The notes beneath the pieces were generated by a model. That model searched no databases. It had not been told where the DNA came from and saw only the letters and a list, made by a program, of their open reading frames with translations. Positions 47,521 through 58,034 of a DNA stretch of 64,000 nt are shown piece after piece. The DNA comes from Prinia subflava (Eukaryota > Chordata > Aves > Passeriformes > Cisticolidae). The stretch is from positions 620,001-684,000 of the forward strand of contig NW_026960609.1 of NCBI RefSeq assembly GCF_021018805.1, written 5' to 3'. Both the position numbers and the translations under genes were made by a program. Position 1 is the stretch's first letter, and each line of letters starts with the position of its first letter.

Positions 47521-47823
47521 ACCCGGACCCAAGATGCTAAGCCTCCCGACCGTGCTCTTTACATTCTTAAAGGTTGGGGTTTATCTGGATGGGCCGGGTC
47601 CATTTTAAAAACATGTCTGTTGATTTTGTTTATTATTTTAATTGCTTGTCTTGCTTTCGGACTAATCAGGAGATCGTTAATTAAGTTAGTTTTAAGTTCC
47701 ACATCTACCCCCTCTCCGGCTGCTGCTCGGCTCGCCAAGGTCATGGCTCCTGAAGACGAGCTGAAGGAGCTTGAAAAGGAGCTTGAAGAAGAAAGTGACG
47801 GTGAAAGCCTCGCAGACGATTAG
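47521..47823 (+). pseudogene. env: env remnant: transmembrane anchor and acidic cytoplasmic tail
   Basis: The frame is open from the splice acceptor to TAG at 47821-47823, about 100 codons. It contains one hydrophobic segment of about 20 residues (Leu/Ile/Phe-rich with Cys-Leu-Ala) ended by Ile-Arg-Arg, then a Ser/Thr/Pro stretch and a strongly acidic Glu/Lys heptad-like tail. It fits the C-terminal end of a retroviral TM glycoprotein; surface unit, fusion peptide and ectodomain are gone. There is no ATG in this frame ahead of the membrane segment (the ATG at 47533 is in another frame and stops after 24 codons). Expression would need a spliced-on start codon. Confidence 0.65.
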
Positions 47824-47906
47824 TGGCCAGCTCAACCACCTCGATTCGCCAAATGTTACCTGGACTCCGAGCATCTGCCGGACCCCCCTCACTTCTGTTC
47901 TTTTAG

Positions 47907-47925
47907 TAAAAAGAAAACGGGGAGA
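47907..47925 (+). other. Polypurine tract of the betaretrovirus-like provirus
   Basis: The purine-rich run GTAAAAAGAAAACGGGGAGA (one T and one C) lies directly before the TG of the 3' LTR. Confidence 0.85.
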
Positions 47926-48479
47926 TGTGGCAGTGTGTTAATTTAATCGGTTAGGCTTTCTATACTTTTGTACTTGTTGGGTTCCCTGTATCCCACCCCT
48001 CGATTGTTCCTTTGTTTAACTCACATGACTCCGGCACCTGCCATGCGGCACACGGTTAGCTGCCTGTCATGTCTCCCGCCTTTGTAAATCCCTCCTATTT
48101 TTCCCCTGATTAGTCCAAGCGATGTTCTATTACACCTGTATCCCCTGGCAACCTGCCCCGGTTGGCTGGCAGCGGCTGGCCACCCCCTTTGTCCCCCCTC
48201 CAAATCCTTTGGACAAAAACCCCCCGCACCCCTCTTCCCCCGGAGCAGTTTCGGGCTGAGGAGGTGTTTGCAATAAACCCTCTGTTCGTCTGAAATTGTT
48301 TCCTCCTTTCTTCCCACTGCCCGTCGGATCTCCATCGCTCGCATAAGCCCCTGCCAGGCAAAGAACCCACAGGAGTCAGTACTGCTTGTGAGCCTGCAGA
48401 CTGACCCCATACCACTCTGTCGCTGTGTCTGGGCCAGCGGTGACAGAGCCCGTTGGCTCTCTGTGAGCACACCGACGGA
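47926..48479 (+). repeat. Complete 3' LTR (554 bp)
   Basis: It starts TGTGGCAGTGTG and ends CACCGACGGA against the ATACAC TSD, so again the right terminus is not CA. AATAAA is at about 48271-48276, followed by a GT/TGAAATTG-rich region. Its first 297 bp repeat the truncated 5' copy. Confidence 0.9.
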
Positions 48480-48485
48480 ATACAC

Positions 48486-51400
48486 CTGAGTCTAACGCCA
48501 TCAAAGCAAGCTCTTTTCAGGAAACAGATGCTCTAGTCTTATCTTTTGGTATCCTTGTAGCGAGAGGAAGTAAAGTGGAGTACAACTCATCTCTCCAGCT
48601 CTGTGCATGGCAACTTAGAGTACTGTAACCAATACAGAGCAAACATGACACAAGCCTACCCACTCAGCCATATATACAGAATATTTGTGATAAAACCCTA
48701 GATATATCTGTATAAACAGGTCCAGTTTAATGAGATGAGACATGGATAAAGAGCATAAGATTCTAGCTGCACCCCAATACTCTGTTGTATATACATTAGA
48801 ATTATGAAAGTTTTCATACTGCAACTTGTGCAGAGGTTAGAGGAAACTATTTCACTATTCAGATAACTTCTGACTCAGGTCAGGAACTTCCTGATCTCCA
48901 AATGAGAAATAACTCCAGCTAATGTTGAAAGATTCTGCAAAATCCTTTTACTTCTAAAAATTGGAGAAATGCAATCACTGCTCTTCTTTACTAAAACAAG
49001 AAAAAGAAGGATGCAGAAAATGGCAATCTTGTACCCTGTATGACGGAATGAAAAGAACTGTATTATTTGCATTAGTTCCACAATTAGGATCAAATTAATC
49101 AATGCTTAAGTCACAAAAAGCAGACAATTCTTTTTAATAAGTGATAACAAAATAAAAATGAAAATAATTACAAATGGTTTGAACAAAGCTCTGTGAAATC
49201 TTCACTAAGGCTAAAAGGTAAAATGACCACACTTTCTGGTCAGAAAAGTTTTACTATTAGTTTTCCCCTATTTTCCTATTATTTAAAAAATATATGGGTA
49301 GGGGAAGACAAATCCTAGTTGATAAAAACCAACAGATGACAGATGTCTTCTGCCACCAATCAAATCAGATTAAATCTATGCTCTAAAATGTATTTCAGCT
49401 ATGAATACTGAGCTACTGCTATACACATCTCTCGAACAAACATGCTTGAAACATTCTGAACAAACCACTTCCCACATATATAAGCCATCTGAGCATATTT
49501 GGACCAGTTCAGACTCAGCTGCTAGAACTAAGAGCACCAGTATTGTAAAATCTGGAAACACCTGCTTAGAAAATATCATTAAGTCCTGTGAAATCAGATT
49601 GTTCCTCAGCAGTGTTTTTTATGGTGAGCACCAAATATTTTTAGCTGAAGCTATCTTCAAAATCACAGCTAATACAGCTTTTTAAGAATGTATAAGCACA
49701 CAGAATCTTAAATAAGGAACTAGGCCCTAATCAGTAAGAGTATTTAAAAAATGCCAAATAACTTAAAAATTAGAACACCCTCATGTTCTCTGAGAACTCT
49801 CCTATTCCTTACAAGTTCACCATCATATTTGCATTGGCTTTATTGAATCCCTGCATTGTTTTGCTCACAGCTTAAGACAAATAAATAAATAGGAAAAAAA
49901 CCCCAATGAACAAATATGCAACTTCTGGGAGTGAAGGTGCTCAAGTAGCAATTATTAAAGTATCCAGAGAAAAGCAATATTGTTATACAGCAGAGAGAGA
50001 TAACAGGGCGTTATAGAGAAGACACTCATTACCAGCCTGTTTGCCTTGGTTGTAATCTCTTATATGGGTGTAAATGAGAGTCACTACTAAAATCTGCCAT
50101 GAAAGTGCCATAACAAATAATGATGGTGACTCCATGAGATATTTCACTCTCTGAAAGCCTTACTCTGCTTGCATCAAGTAGTACCTATTTCTGATGTTTC
50201 AGCATTTTCTGCAACACCCACAGAAAAATTTAAAAAGGAGAAAAGTACAAAACACTTCATAAAGAACTACAGTAATATTTTTTCTTCCTAAATACTTTTT
50301 TTTTTTGTTTTCAGAAATATATCTGTAGCAGGTTTGTATGTCTAACATTTCAGCTCCCTTAAAAAGTATCTTATAAAGAGGAAGTTCTCTACTAATACAT
50401 AGGCCTTTCTGGAAAAGCAAAAACTAATTCTTTGTAACTGAGAAATTGGTAAAACTTGCTATTGGTAGACAGATCTGCACACAAAAGGCTAAAGACAAAC
50501 TCCAGGAGTAAGGGAAATGAAATTAAAAGTAATATCCAAGGGATTAATTTGATGAATAATAAAGCGTAAGGATAATACATTATCACCATCACTAATGTTA
50601 GAGCATATTACCAATGATTAGACATAATACGGTGCTATATTAGTTAAAATTATTGTGGGTTCACAACTAAAACCCAGTAATTCTTACCATTAGGCTAAAA
50701 CCCAACAATTTGCATTTAAATTCACATCTGTCAAGCTTCTTTTTCTCTCAGTCTCCTCAATTCTGAACAATTAAGTGATGTAGCTACTTCCTCAAGCAAT
50801 TGAATCAGTGACAACTATTATGCATTCTTCTTATCACAAGATTCTGCAGAACCTCCTGGGTGATTTGGTTCCATTTCTAGTGCCAAGAGTGTTAATAGTC
50901 TCACAAGAAGAGTATGACTCATCTCTGTTCGTGAAATGAGTAACCCAGAACAGAGTGGGGAATCCCAATCCCCAAATATGGATTAGCAAACATCAGATTA
51001 GCAAATTCAGATAGGCACTGGTCTCTAGACTGGATTAAAAATACACATACTAGCATGCAAAAATGGAGCTAGAAGGAACCTTCTGCACAAGCCCCAGCAG
51101 TACTGGTACTAACAAATTCCATGATATTACTCTGAAAGCCTCAGTAAATGAGTTTTAGTCTAAGTTTCCAAAGTGCTGCAGTACAAAAATCACAAATCCA
51201 TTTATGCAATTTATCAGCATCAAAAGAGGGTGGTAAAAATTTTGCTGGCCTACCTGCAGGTAGTCTTGAATTTCTCTCAGTGTTTGAATGCTGGCCTTTT
51301 CCTGTGATCCCAGACAAGAACGATCTTCTGAGCATATGCTATAACATAAGGGAACCTGGTCTGGACAGCTGTGCCAAAATCTATCGCAAACCATTCCTCC

Positions 51401-53298
51401 CCTCACACTGAAGGAGAATAAGGACAGGGAGACTCCTCCCTCCATTGCTCCATTGGTAGGAGACATGGCAGATCCACAATATCAGAAATTAAAACCATAA
51501 ACTTCCTTGAAGTCAAAACTCCTTCCTTATCCTGCAGTTTCACCAGAGAGAGAGGGGCTCCTGCACCAGTTACAAATGTTGAGCTTCTACTGCAAGAATC
51601 CCTGCCAAACTTAGTTTGTCTGTTTAGTATGAAATGTATAAATGATACAGTAACAGTTAGTGAAACAGCTGTGACTGAATCATCAGCTACAGTAAACACC
51701 ATTTAGAAAGCCCAAATCAAAACATGTTGATAATGCTGCAAGATTTGGGAATTGCAAACACAGAAATAGACTTGCACAATCTGCTGCTCTCTAGATCCTT
51801 CAAAATCGTCCTAAGAAGGAAGAGAGGTGGGGCAAATCAGAAAAAATGGCAGGGAAAGCAATTCCTTTCCTTTGCCTTACTTTTTACCTCATAGACAACT
51901 AGTTTGTAGAATGGAGATTGGAGAGTGACAACCTCTCCTCAAGCTCCTCATATGCAGTCTGACCTCTCAAAAACCCTGCCTTCTCACTGCATACTTGACA
52001 ACACACCAGCCACTTCCTCCAGTTTTGTGAAGAACAGCCTACAGTTTCTTATGAAAACAAGAGGCAAGGTAACGTTCAGTTCAATTTTGGACATGACTCA
52101 GAAGCCAAAAAAAGTGCAAACCTTTCTCTACTGACTACATTTTATCGGTCATGGCAGTACAAAAACCAAGGAGGAGCCCTGTTATGCTGTTTCCACCAGA
52201 TGCAAAATAGTTTCCAGGACTAATTTTGTTCAGAAGTACTTCCTTCTGATATTTTTTATATAAATTGCCACTGTTTTTCATCACCTAGATCTAGCTATTC
52301 TTTGCTTTTAGATAAAGGCATAGCAAATTATAGACTATATAATGAATCATCTAATTATAAGTGAATAGTTAACACAGCTCAGTTGTCACTGAAGTTACTC
52401 AGTTCCCGTAATAGAGTTGCAAATATTGTGACTTAATCTAAAAAATGTTTTCAAATTATCACTGTAATACACAGTGGAATTCATAGAATGAGAACTCTAT
52501 AGGTCCTTAAACCACTTACATGTTCACAGACTTTGTGGCAAGGAAAAGGACAAAGAGAAATTGCACCAGGCAAAATACACCAAAACAAACGCAAAAGTCT
52601 ATCTAGACTTCTTAAGTTTCAAAATAAATTTTAATTCTGCACAAACAGTTTTTGCTTCCTCAGTCTTCCACACTTAGAAGTTTGAAACTTTTCATTTATT
52701 TAAGCCCACCTGCACAGGTATCCTTTTTGAATATATTTGATCTGCAAACAGAGGCTTACGTAAGTAATTTTAGCTATATTCATCTCTAGCTGTCCATCTC
52801 CAATCTACTACTAGATTTACAGCAGGACTAAGAATTGGAAGAACCTAAAACATACTTATTGTCAAATAATGTCTTCCTGTCTGCCAGCTTTTAATACTTC
52901 AGATTTAGCTATAGTGCATAAATTAATTTTCTATGCTGTCATGTAAGTGCTCAAGTTTTTTTTAAAGGACAGGGTACACACATACAGACCCAGGAACACC
53001 TTGCACTGCCAGCTACAACATGCCAGAGAGAACTTCTTGAGGATATTACGTTTATTTAGCGAAGTGAGGATATGAAGATACAGAAGTTTAATCACAAGAT
53101 CCGTATGTAAAACAGTTGCTGTTTGCTGTTTAGAGAATAACATATTTCACTCAAGATCAGTATGATCAAAAAAGTGCATCTGCAACAAGAAACAAGATTT
53201 TCTGGTAAGAAGGCTACATTTCCCATGAACTCAGAAGAAAGAAAGACTTGAATTTTAATTCTGAATTTAGCAGTCATATCTCCTTTGCTATGAAGCTA
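48486..53298. other. Non-coding stretch, nothing recognised
   Basis: About 4.8 kb of AT-rich sequence. Frames are at most about 103 codons and have no domains. No LTR or CR1 was recognised. Confidence 0.55.
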
Positions 53299-53304
53299 GT
53301 TAAC

Positions 53305-53613
53305 TGTGTGTGTTAGATAAGGAAAGGCGAACGGAAGATCTCGCAATGTCACGGAAAGATAAGGACCCTCCCCCCGTCTCTCCTGTGGTGACCCCTCCTA
53401 ACCCCATTGGCCTCTCACCTTGAACCCTCCACCCCCTCCTGACGTAGTAAAGATCCCTTAGACTATTTAACCCCACGTGCTAATCCAATAAACGCCATTT
53501 GCCGTCCACCACATTGGTGTCAGCATGTCAGTGGCCCGAGTAGCTCGAGGACGTCGAGCTGCCGTGCTGGCTTTCTGGAACCAGGTCGCCTGCCTTTCCA
53601 TCGAAAGGCAACA
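53305..53613 (+). mobile_element. Solo LTR (309 bp)
   Basis: It starts TGTGTGTGTTAG and ends GAAAGGCAACA. A TATTTAA box is at 53464-53470 and AATAAA at 53487-53492. The perfect 6-bp TSD GTTAAC is at 53299-53304 and 53614-53619. No second copy is seen in the window. Confidence 0.92.
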
Positions 53614-53621
53614 GTTAACCT

Positions 53622-54345
53622 TGTAATATATGATGTGAGATAATTCGTGTTCATACAATGTAAATGTAAAATCATTCATGTTCATGTAATATGATGTGGA
53701 ATAACCCGCATTTGTGATCGATGGTATAAAATCAGTCGCGTTTTAGGGGGAATACGGTAACAGTCACTCGAGCTTGGAAATAAAATAAAATTATTAGGAA
53801 TTGTAAACGCCCTTGCCCGAACCTCGGGCAAGGACCATGATTTGCAACACAAAGAAGAGTGACTATGAGAAGAGATAAGCCCACTCCGGAGATGGACTCG
53901 ACAACAACGACCAACAATTATTGCTTGATATGGATCTAGCCTCCATCATCCAGGGTGTGCATCCCAATACGAGATTCCCAGAAATCGAATCAAGTATTCT
54001 TCTCTACTCGAAAATCCAATCAACTGTCCTTCTGGCAGTGAGGACAGAATTACATGAATATGGAAAAGGAATCAAAAAGAAAGAAGTATGAAGCAATGCC
54101 CTGTCTGACCAAAAACTGTATATAAACTGACCCTGCTGGAACTGAAATTGTGAACAGGGGAGCTGCGGTGCCATAGAGGCCGAAGCTAGGTTCACCCAGT
54201 GTCGACCCCGGGCTCGACACTGACTTTGTTTGTGGCTTTTTCGTTTTGCAAATTCTGTTTCCAAATTTTATTTTGTAAATTATTAATAAAATTCCTTTTT
54301 ATTAATTTGATTTGCTACGTATTTATAAAAACCTTTCCAGCAATT
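53622..54345 (+). mobile_element. Probable LTR directly beside the previous one
   Basis: The start TGTAATATATG lies 2 bp after the TSD of 53305-53613. TATATAA is at 54118-54124 and AATAAA near 54284-54289. Its left part holds diverged internal duplications of about 60 bp ('gtgttcat...gtaa', 'gatgtg...ataa'). CAGTGTCGA (54197-54205) and TCGACACTG (54214-54222) form a perfect 9-bp stem within the presumed R region. The right end and TSD could not be fixed. Confidence 0.55.
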
Positions 54346-54427
54346 TTCTTGAAGAACACATGGATTTACTTGGAGAATGTGTTTAGTTGCAAAATTTTTG
54401 ACAACACCCACACTAGCATACAAAACT

Positions 54428-55226
54428 CTCAAGGTTATTGTTTCCCTGAGATTCTCCTTGGGGTTGGTGTTCCCCAAGGTAATAAGGTTTTTTCCCCAGG
54501 GTTGCTATTCCCTGAGGGTTTCCTCTGGGTTGCTGTTCCCAGAGATAATAAGGTTTTCAGTCTTCTCTTTGCCCTAAGTGTTACACACCAGAGGTAGAGA
54601 CGACAAGTTGAGTCCGCCGGTGCACATTTCCAAGGTTGTTTATTCTTCATTATCTCAGTCCTTTCTCAGCTCTGCCAGGCCTCCCTGGCAGGGTACCTTA
54701 TCTTAGTTCTTTCTCAGCTCTGTGAGGCATCCCCAGCAGAGCAGGACACGCGGTAGACTGGGCGGATCAGAGAGCCCCGCACCTTATGTACGGTCCCCTT
54801 GACCCAACCACTGTCCGAGACGTATTTTTTATTTACAAAATTTTACCAATACCTACTACCTTTACTAACATGTCAGTTCTACTCTAAGCCAATCTCTAAA
54901 ACCCAACTCAGCACAAGATGGGGGACGAGAACAAGAACAAGGAAGACAGGGGCCACTCCCCAATTCCTCCATCTTGTCTCTTCAGCCCCATATGCTAAGA
55001 ATCCTAATTTCTATATTTATATTCTATAATAAACCATCCACTACTTATTTCAAATTCTTAGGATTTGTGATTCTTCCTGCATGTGAGTGTTCACTCCCAT
55101 GGACAGGAATCAGTGTCCTCCTGGGATCTGTGTGGGTCTAACTGACCCCCCTGTCTTGATCCCAGACCCCCCTGTCCGGTCTCCAAACCCTCCAGGGTGG
55201 CCAGAGGGATGTTCTAGACTCCGACA
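54428..55226 (-). repeat. 3' LTR of a minus-strand provirus (799 bp)
   Basis: It is nearly identical to the solo LTR at 19865-20663 and has the same length. On the minus strand it starts TGTCGGAGTCTAG at 55226. Unlike the solo copy it is joined on its right to a polypurine tract and env-like sequence, so it is the 3' LTR of a provirus whose 5' LTR is not in the window. Confidence 0.88.
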
Positions 55227-55241
55227 TCTCCCCCTCCTCTT
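55227..55241 (-). other. Polypurine tract
   Basis: The minus strand reads AAAGAGGAGGGGGAGA directly before the TG of the LTR. This fixes the orientation of the provirus fragment. Confidence 0.85.
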
Positions 55242-56696
55242 TGCAGTAAAAATGCTTCTCTGACAACTCTGTTCTTGGCCCGCCGTATGCATTGAAGCAA
55301 ACACGGCACATACATCAGAAGAATCACAAACTTCAACAGGAAATACACACATACTCTCAGAAGTTCCCTCTACCATGATAAGAGGTTAAACACATTGAAC
55401 ACTCCATCCATTCAAGGCTCAGTTCTTATTATAAGTTGGTTCACAGCCTTTTTCCAGTTGTCTTATGTTCTCATGATATTCCTTCAAACTTATTTACTTG
55501 TGTCTCAGCATCAGCAATGAATAATCAATTGCTGTTCTATTTTCGTCTCACACTGTCAATATCCGTTAACAAATCATTCAGTGTAAGAGAACTGGCATGG
55601 GCATACTTGTTCTGACAACAGCCCCTTTGATCCAATAGTATTAAAATCATCCCTGATACTGTCTGCATTGCCATCACAACTTGGATCATATTGTTCAACA
55701 GATCTTTCCTCTCTTGCTCTTTTATCAGTGTCATGCTGGGTGTTAACAAAGAACATCTCTTGTTGCTGCATGGACCATCCTTGACATCTGCAGGGAGCAC
55801 AGACTGAATCCTGTCTTCACAAATGAAAAGGATTCCTTTCGGGAATAACATTGAAACCTGGCTTGCTAGTTTATCTGACATCTCTGTGTAGTTACACCAA
55901 GGTGATGCACTTTTACAAATCATATAATTTGGAGTGACGTCTACGATATTATCTTTTTTGTGTCACTCCAGGAAAGACCAAATTTTTTGCAAAAATTCTC
56001 TTTTGCTGAACCAAAGGTTTTCATTTTCGAGGTTCACAAAGAACCACAGAAAAGAATTTCATTTGAACATCCCATTTGCCCACCAGGTTGAAAATGAACT
56101 GTGAAATTGCTGGAGGGATGTTCTCTGGGATCGACTACTTGTTCAATCACCTGCCTACTAACAAACTCATAAAACATGATGAAAAGAATTTCCCTGATCT
56201 TGAGTATGTCAAATGAAAGATGCTCAGCTCTGATACATTGGCCAGAGTTTCCCAACCATTCTTCCTTGACTGAATCATGGGCGAAACTACCCCACTGCCC
56301 AAGACAATCGGTGAGAACACAGTGCACAAGTATAACACTTGATTGAACTGCTTGTTCAAAGGCCTCACTCTCTGTGGGAATCTCTGAAATGCAACACCAC
56401 TCAAGTCCCAAGAGAAATCCCAAGTCCCAAAATCTTTTGCATTCCGAACGAAGAAATGTCCGCAGTCTTGACAGCCACGTCTGTGTGCCTGCTTTTCCAT
56501 TTCTGGACCAACACCTGATGTCGTTGACTTTGGCAGAGGTTCTCATGCCTTGCTGATGCTCATTTTCGGCTCCTGTGAAAACACAAGCACAATCCCTGCC
56601 CCAAACCTTAAATTTAAATGATTTTCTAATCCATCCTGTCTCTGGGTTTCTGTTCAAGACTAAAGGATTCTCTTCACATTTCTCTTCCCGTTCCAC
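55242..56696 (-). pseudogene. env: Decayed env (surface/transmembrane junction) of the minus-strand provirus
   Basis: Read on the minus strand, two frames (56034-56696, about 220 codons, and 55537-55923, about 128 codons) lie just upstream of the polypurine tract, where env belongs. The second has a Pro-Lys-Gly-Ile-Leu-Phe-Ile-Cys stretch and a Gly-Pro-Cys word, typical of the end of retroviral surface subunits. In another frame at 55574-55771 a basic Arg-x-Arg-x-x-Arg-Ser stretch resembles the furin cleavage region. The frame changes and stops show it is dead. The assignment is by pattern only; the 56034-56696 frame is the weaker part. Confidence 0.5.
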
Positions 56697-57508
56697 TTGC
56701 TGCTCGGTGAAGTAGACTCTACAAAAGAACTTATCAAAAGTTTAAAACATACTATTTTTTCCTCAACATTCTGCTTAAATTTGCACTCAGCATTCCTCCC
56801 CTCTCCTTTTGCATCATGGAGGTTATTTCAATTTTTTGGAGATATAAAACATAACATGAGTACTATAAAGCATGACAAAAGAATTCTATAAAGAAATGCT
56901 CAACACAAAGGAAAAATTCGGCATACCAATGAAAATGAAATGTGATTATCAAATCATTTTTGCCATTACCTCAGAGACTGCAAACTGCTGAAACACTTTC
57001 CTTCAGTGGAGATCCCAATGTTCTTTCCCGGGCAAGACATCAGGTCTCACAACAAAGTTGATTCAGCTGTTATATTAATAAGATCAAATTGCCAAGTCAA
57101 AATAACTTGCATATTATTTTTTGGAGCAGAAATCTCTGGGCTTTGTTGGCAAACAGTATCCGTCCAAGTTAAAATCAGAGTTTGGCCAGAACTCAAACTT
57201 CAAGTTGGAGTGATGCTCTTTAGCACATTCTCCAAATAAATCCTCTAACAACAATGAGCATCAAATGCCCCAAATACAACAAACTGTCATAACGTTTTTA
57301 CATAAAAGAAACATTTAAAATTTAAGATGAAAAATTGATCAGATCACTCAGGAGCTTGTCTTTTCTGGAACTTTTCTTGAAAACAGTTGAATACCAATTG
57401 GAACAATCACAGGATCAACAGCTGATGGAAAAATCATCAATGATGCTTCAGGTATCTCTCTCCAAGACCTTCTGAAAAACACTTAAAGATTTAACAAACT
57501 GAAATGCA
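56697..57508. other. Unassigned sequence between two opposed ERV fragments
   Basis: About 800 bp without a recognised frame. It could be more of either flanking env. No boundary between the minus-strand and plus-strand elements is visible. Confidence 0.4.
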
Positions 57509-57702
57509 ATGTCTCTACTCACACAAGAGGTACCAAAGTGGGGTTTGACACCCTGGCTAAAAGATTTTCTTAGGATAGGAATGCATGTAATGATTTTAAT
57601 AATAATTGTATTAGTTATGATACCTTGCTTGCTTCAATGTGTGCAGAGATTAGTTAATAAAGCCATCAAGGGGGTATTCTTAGTTAATACAGAAGGGGGA
57701 GA
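57509..57702 (+). pseudogene. env: env C-terminus of a second, plus-strand ERV
   Basis: ATG at 57509 opens a frame that runs into the following LTR (to 57796). It starts with a Trp-containing membrane-proximal stretch, then a hydrophobic segment of about 23 residues ending Cys-Leu-Leu-Gln-Cys-Val, then Gln-Arg-Leu-Val. This is the usual shape of a retroviral TM anchor with its palmitoylation-type cysteines. A polypurine tract (AGAAGGGGGAGA, 57691-57702) overlaps the end. Everything upstream of this last env part is missing. Confidence 0.7.
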
Positions 57703-58034
57703 TCTGGGAATACACAAGACAGAGAGTCAAACAGACTTGATTAGCATATCTGGTTTGATAACCAAGATGCCATGGCAAGAACAAACAGAACTGTGAAAAT
57801 TACAGGAGATGGGATTACACCTGCTTACGGGAAGAGAGAAGATTCAATCAACTTCTGCAAGCAAAGAGTTGTTGTAAAATGCATGAGTTTTCTGTGTGAT
57901 TTTTAACCTGATTATTGTAGTAGAAATGATTAACCTGTCTGAAATAGTATATAAGCTTTTGGAAAACCTGAGTAAAATCGAATTCTAATCACCGAATCAG
58001 TCTTCCCGTCTCTCATCAATCGCCAATACCAAAG
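57703..58034 (+). repeat. 3' LTR of the plus-strand ERV fragment
   Basis: It follows the polypurine tract directly. The first bases TCTGGGAATAC probably were TGTGGG. TATATAA is at 57948-57954 and is followed by an AGTAAA-type signal and a pyrimidine-rich U5-like stretch. The right end is set where the pattern fades (about 58034) and is approximate. Confidence 0.65.

Larger units (their letters stand above)
43438..48479 (+). mobile_element. Betaretrovirus-like provirus with internal deletions
   Basis: The 6-bp direct repeat ATACAC flanks the element (43432-43437 and 48480-48485), so both outer ends are original. Order: half 5' LTR, end of gag, pro-pol by -1 frameshift, env tail, polypurine tract, full 3' LTR. 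The two LTR copies differ at about one site over 297 shared bases, so the insertion is young. The right half of the 5' LTR, the primer site, the leader and nearly all of gag are missing, as is nearly all of env. It therefore cannot replicate by itself. Pol motif order and the dUTPase-like region before protease place it near betaretroviruses (class II). Confidence 0.93.
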
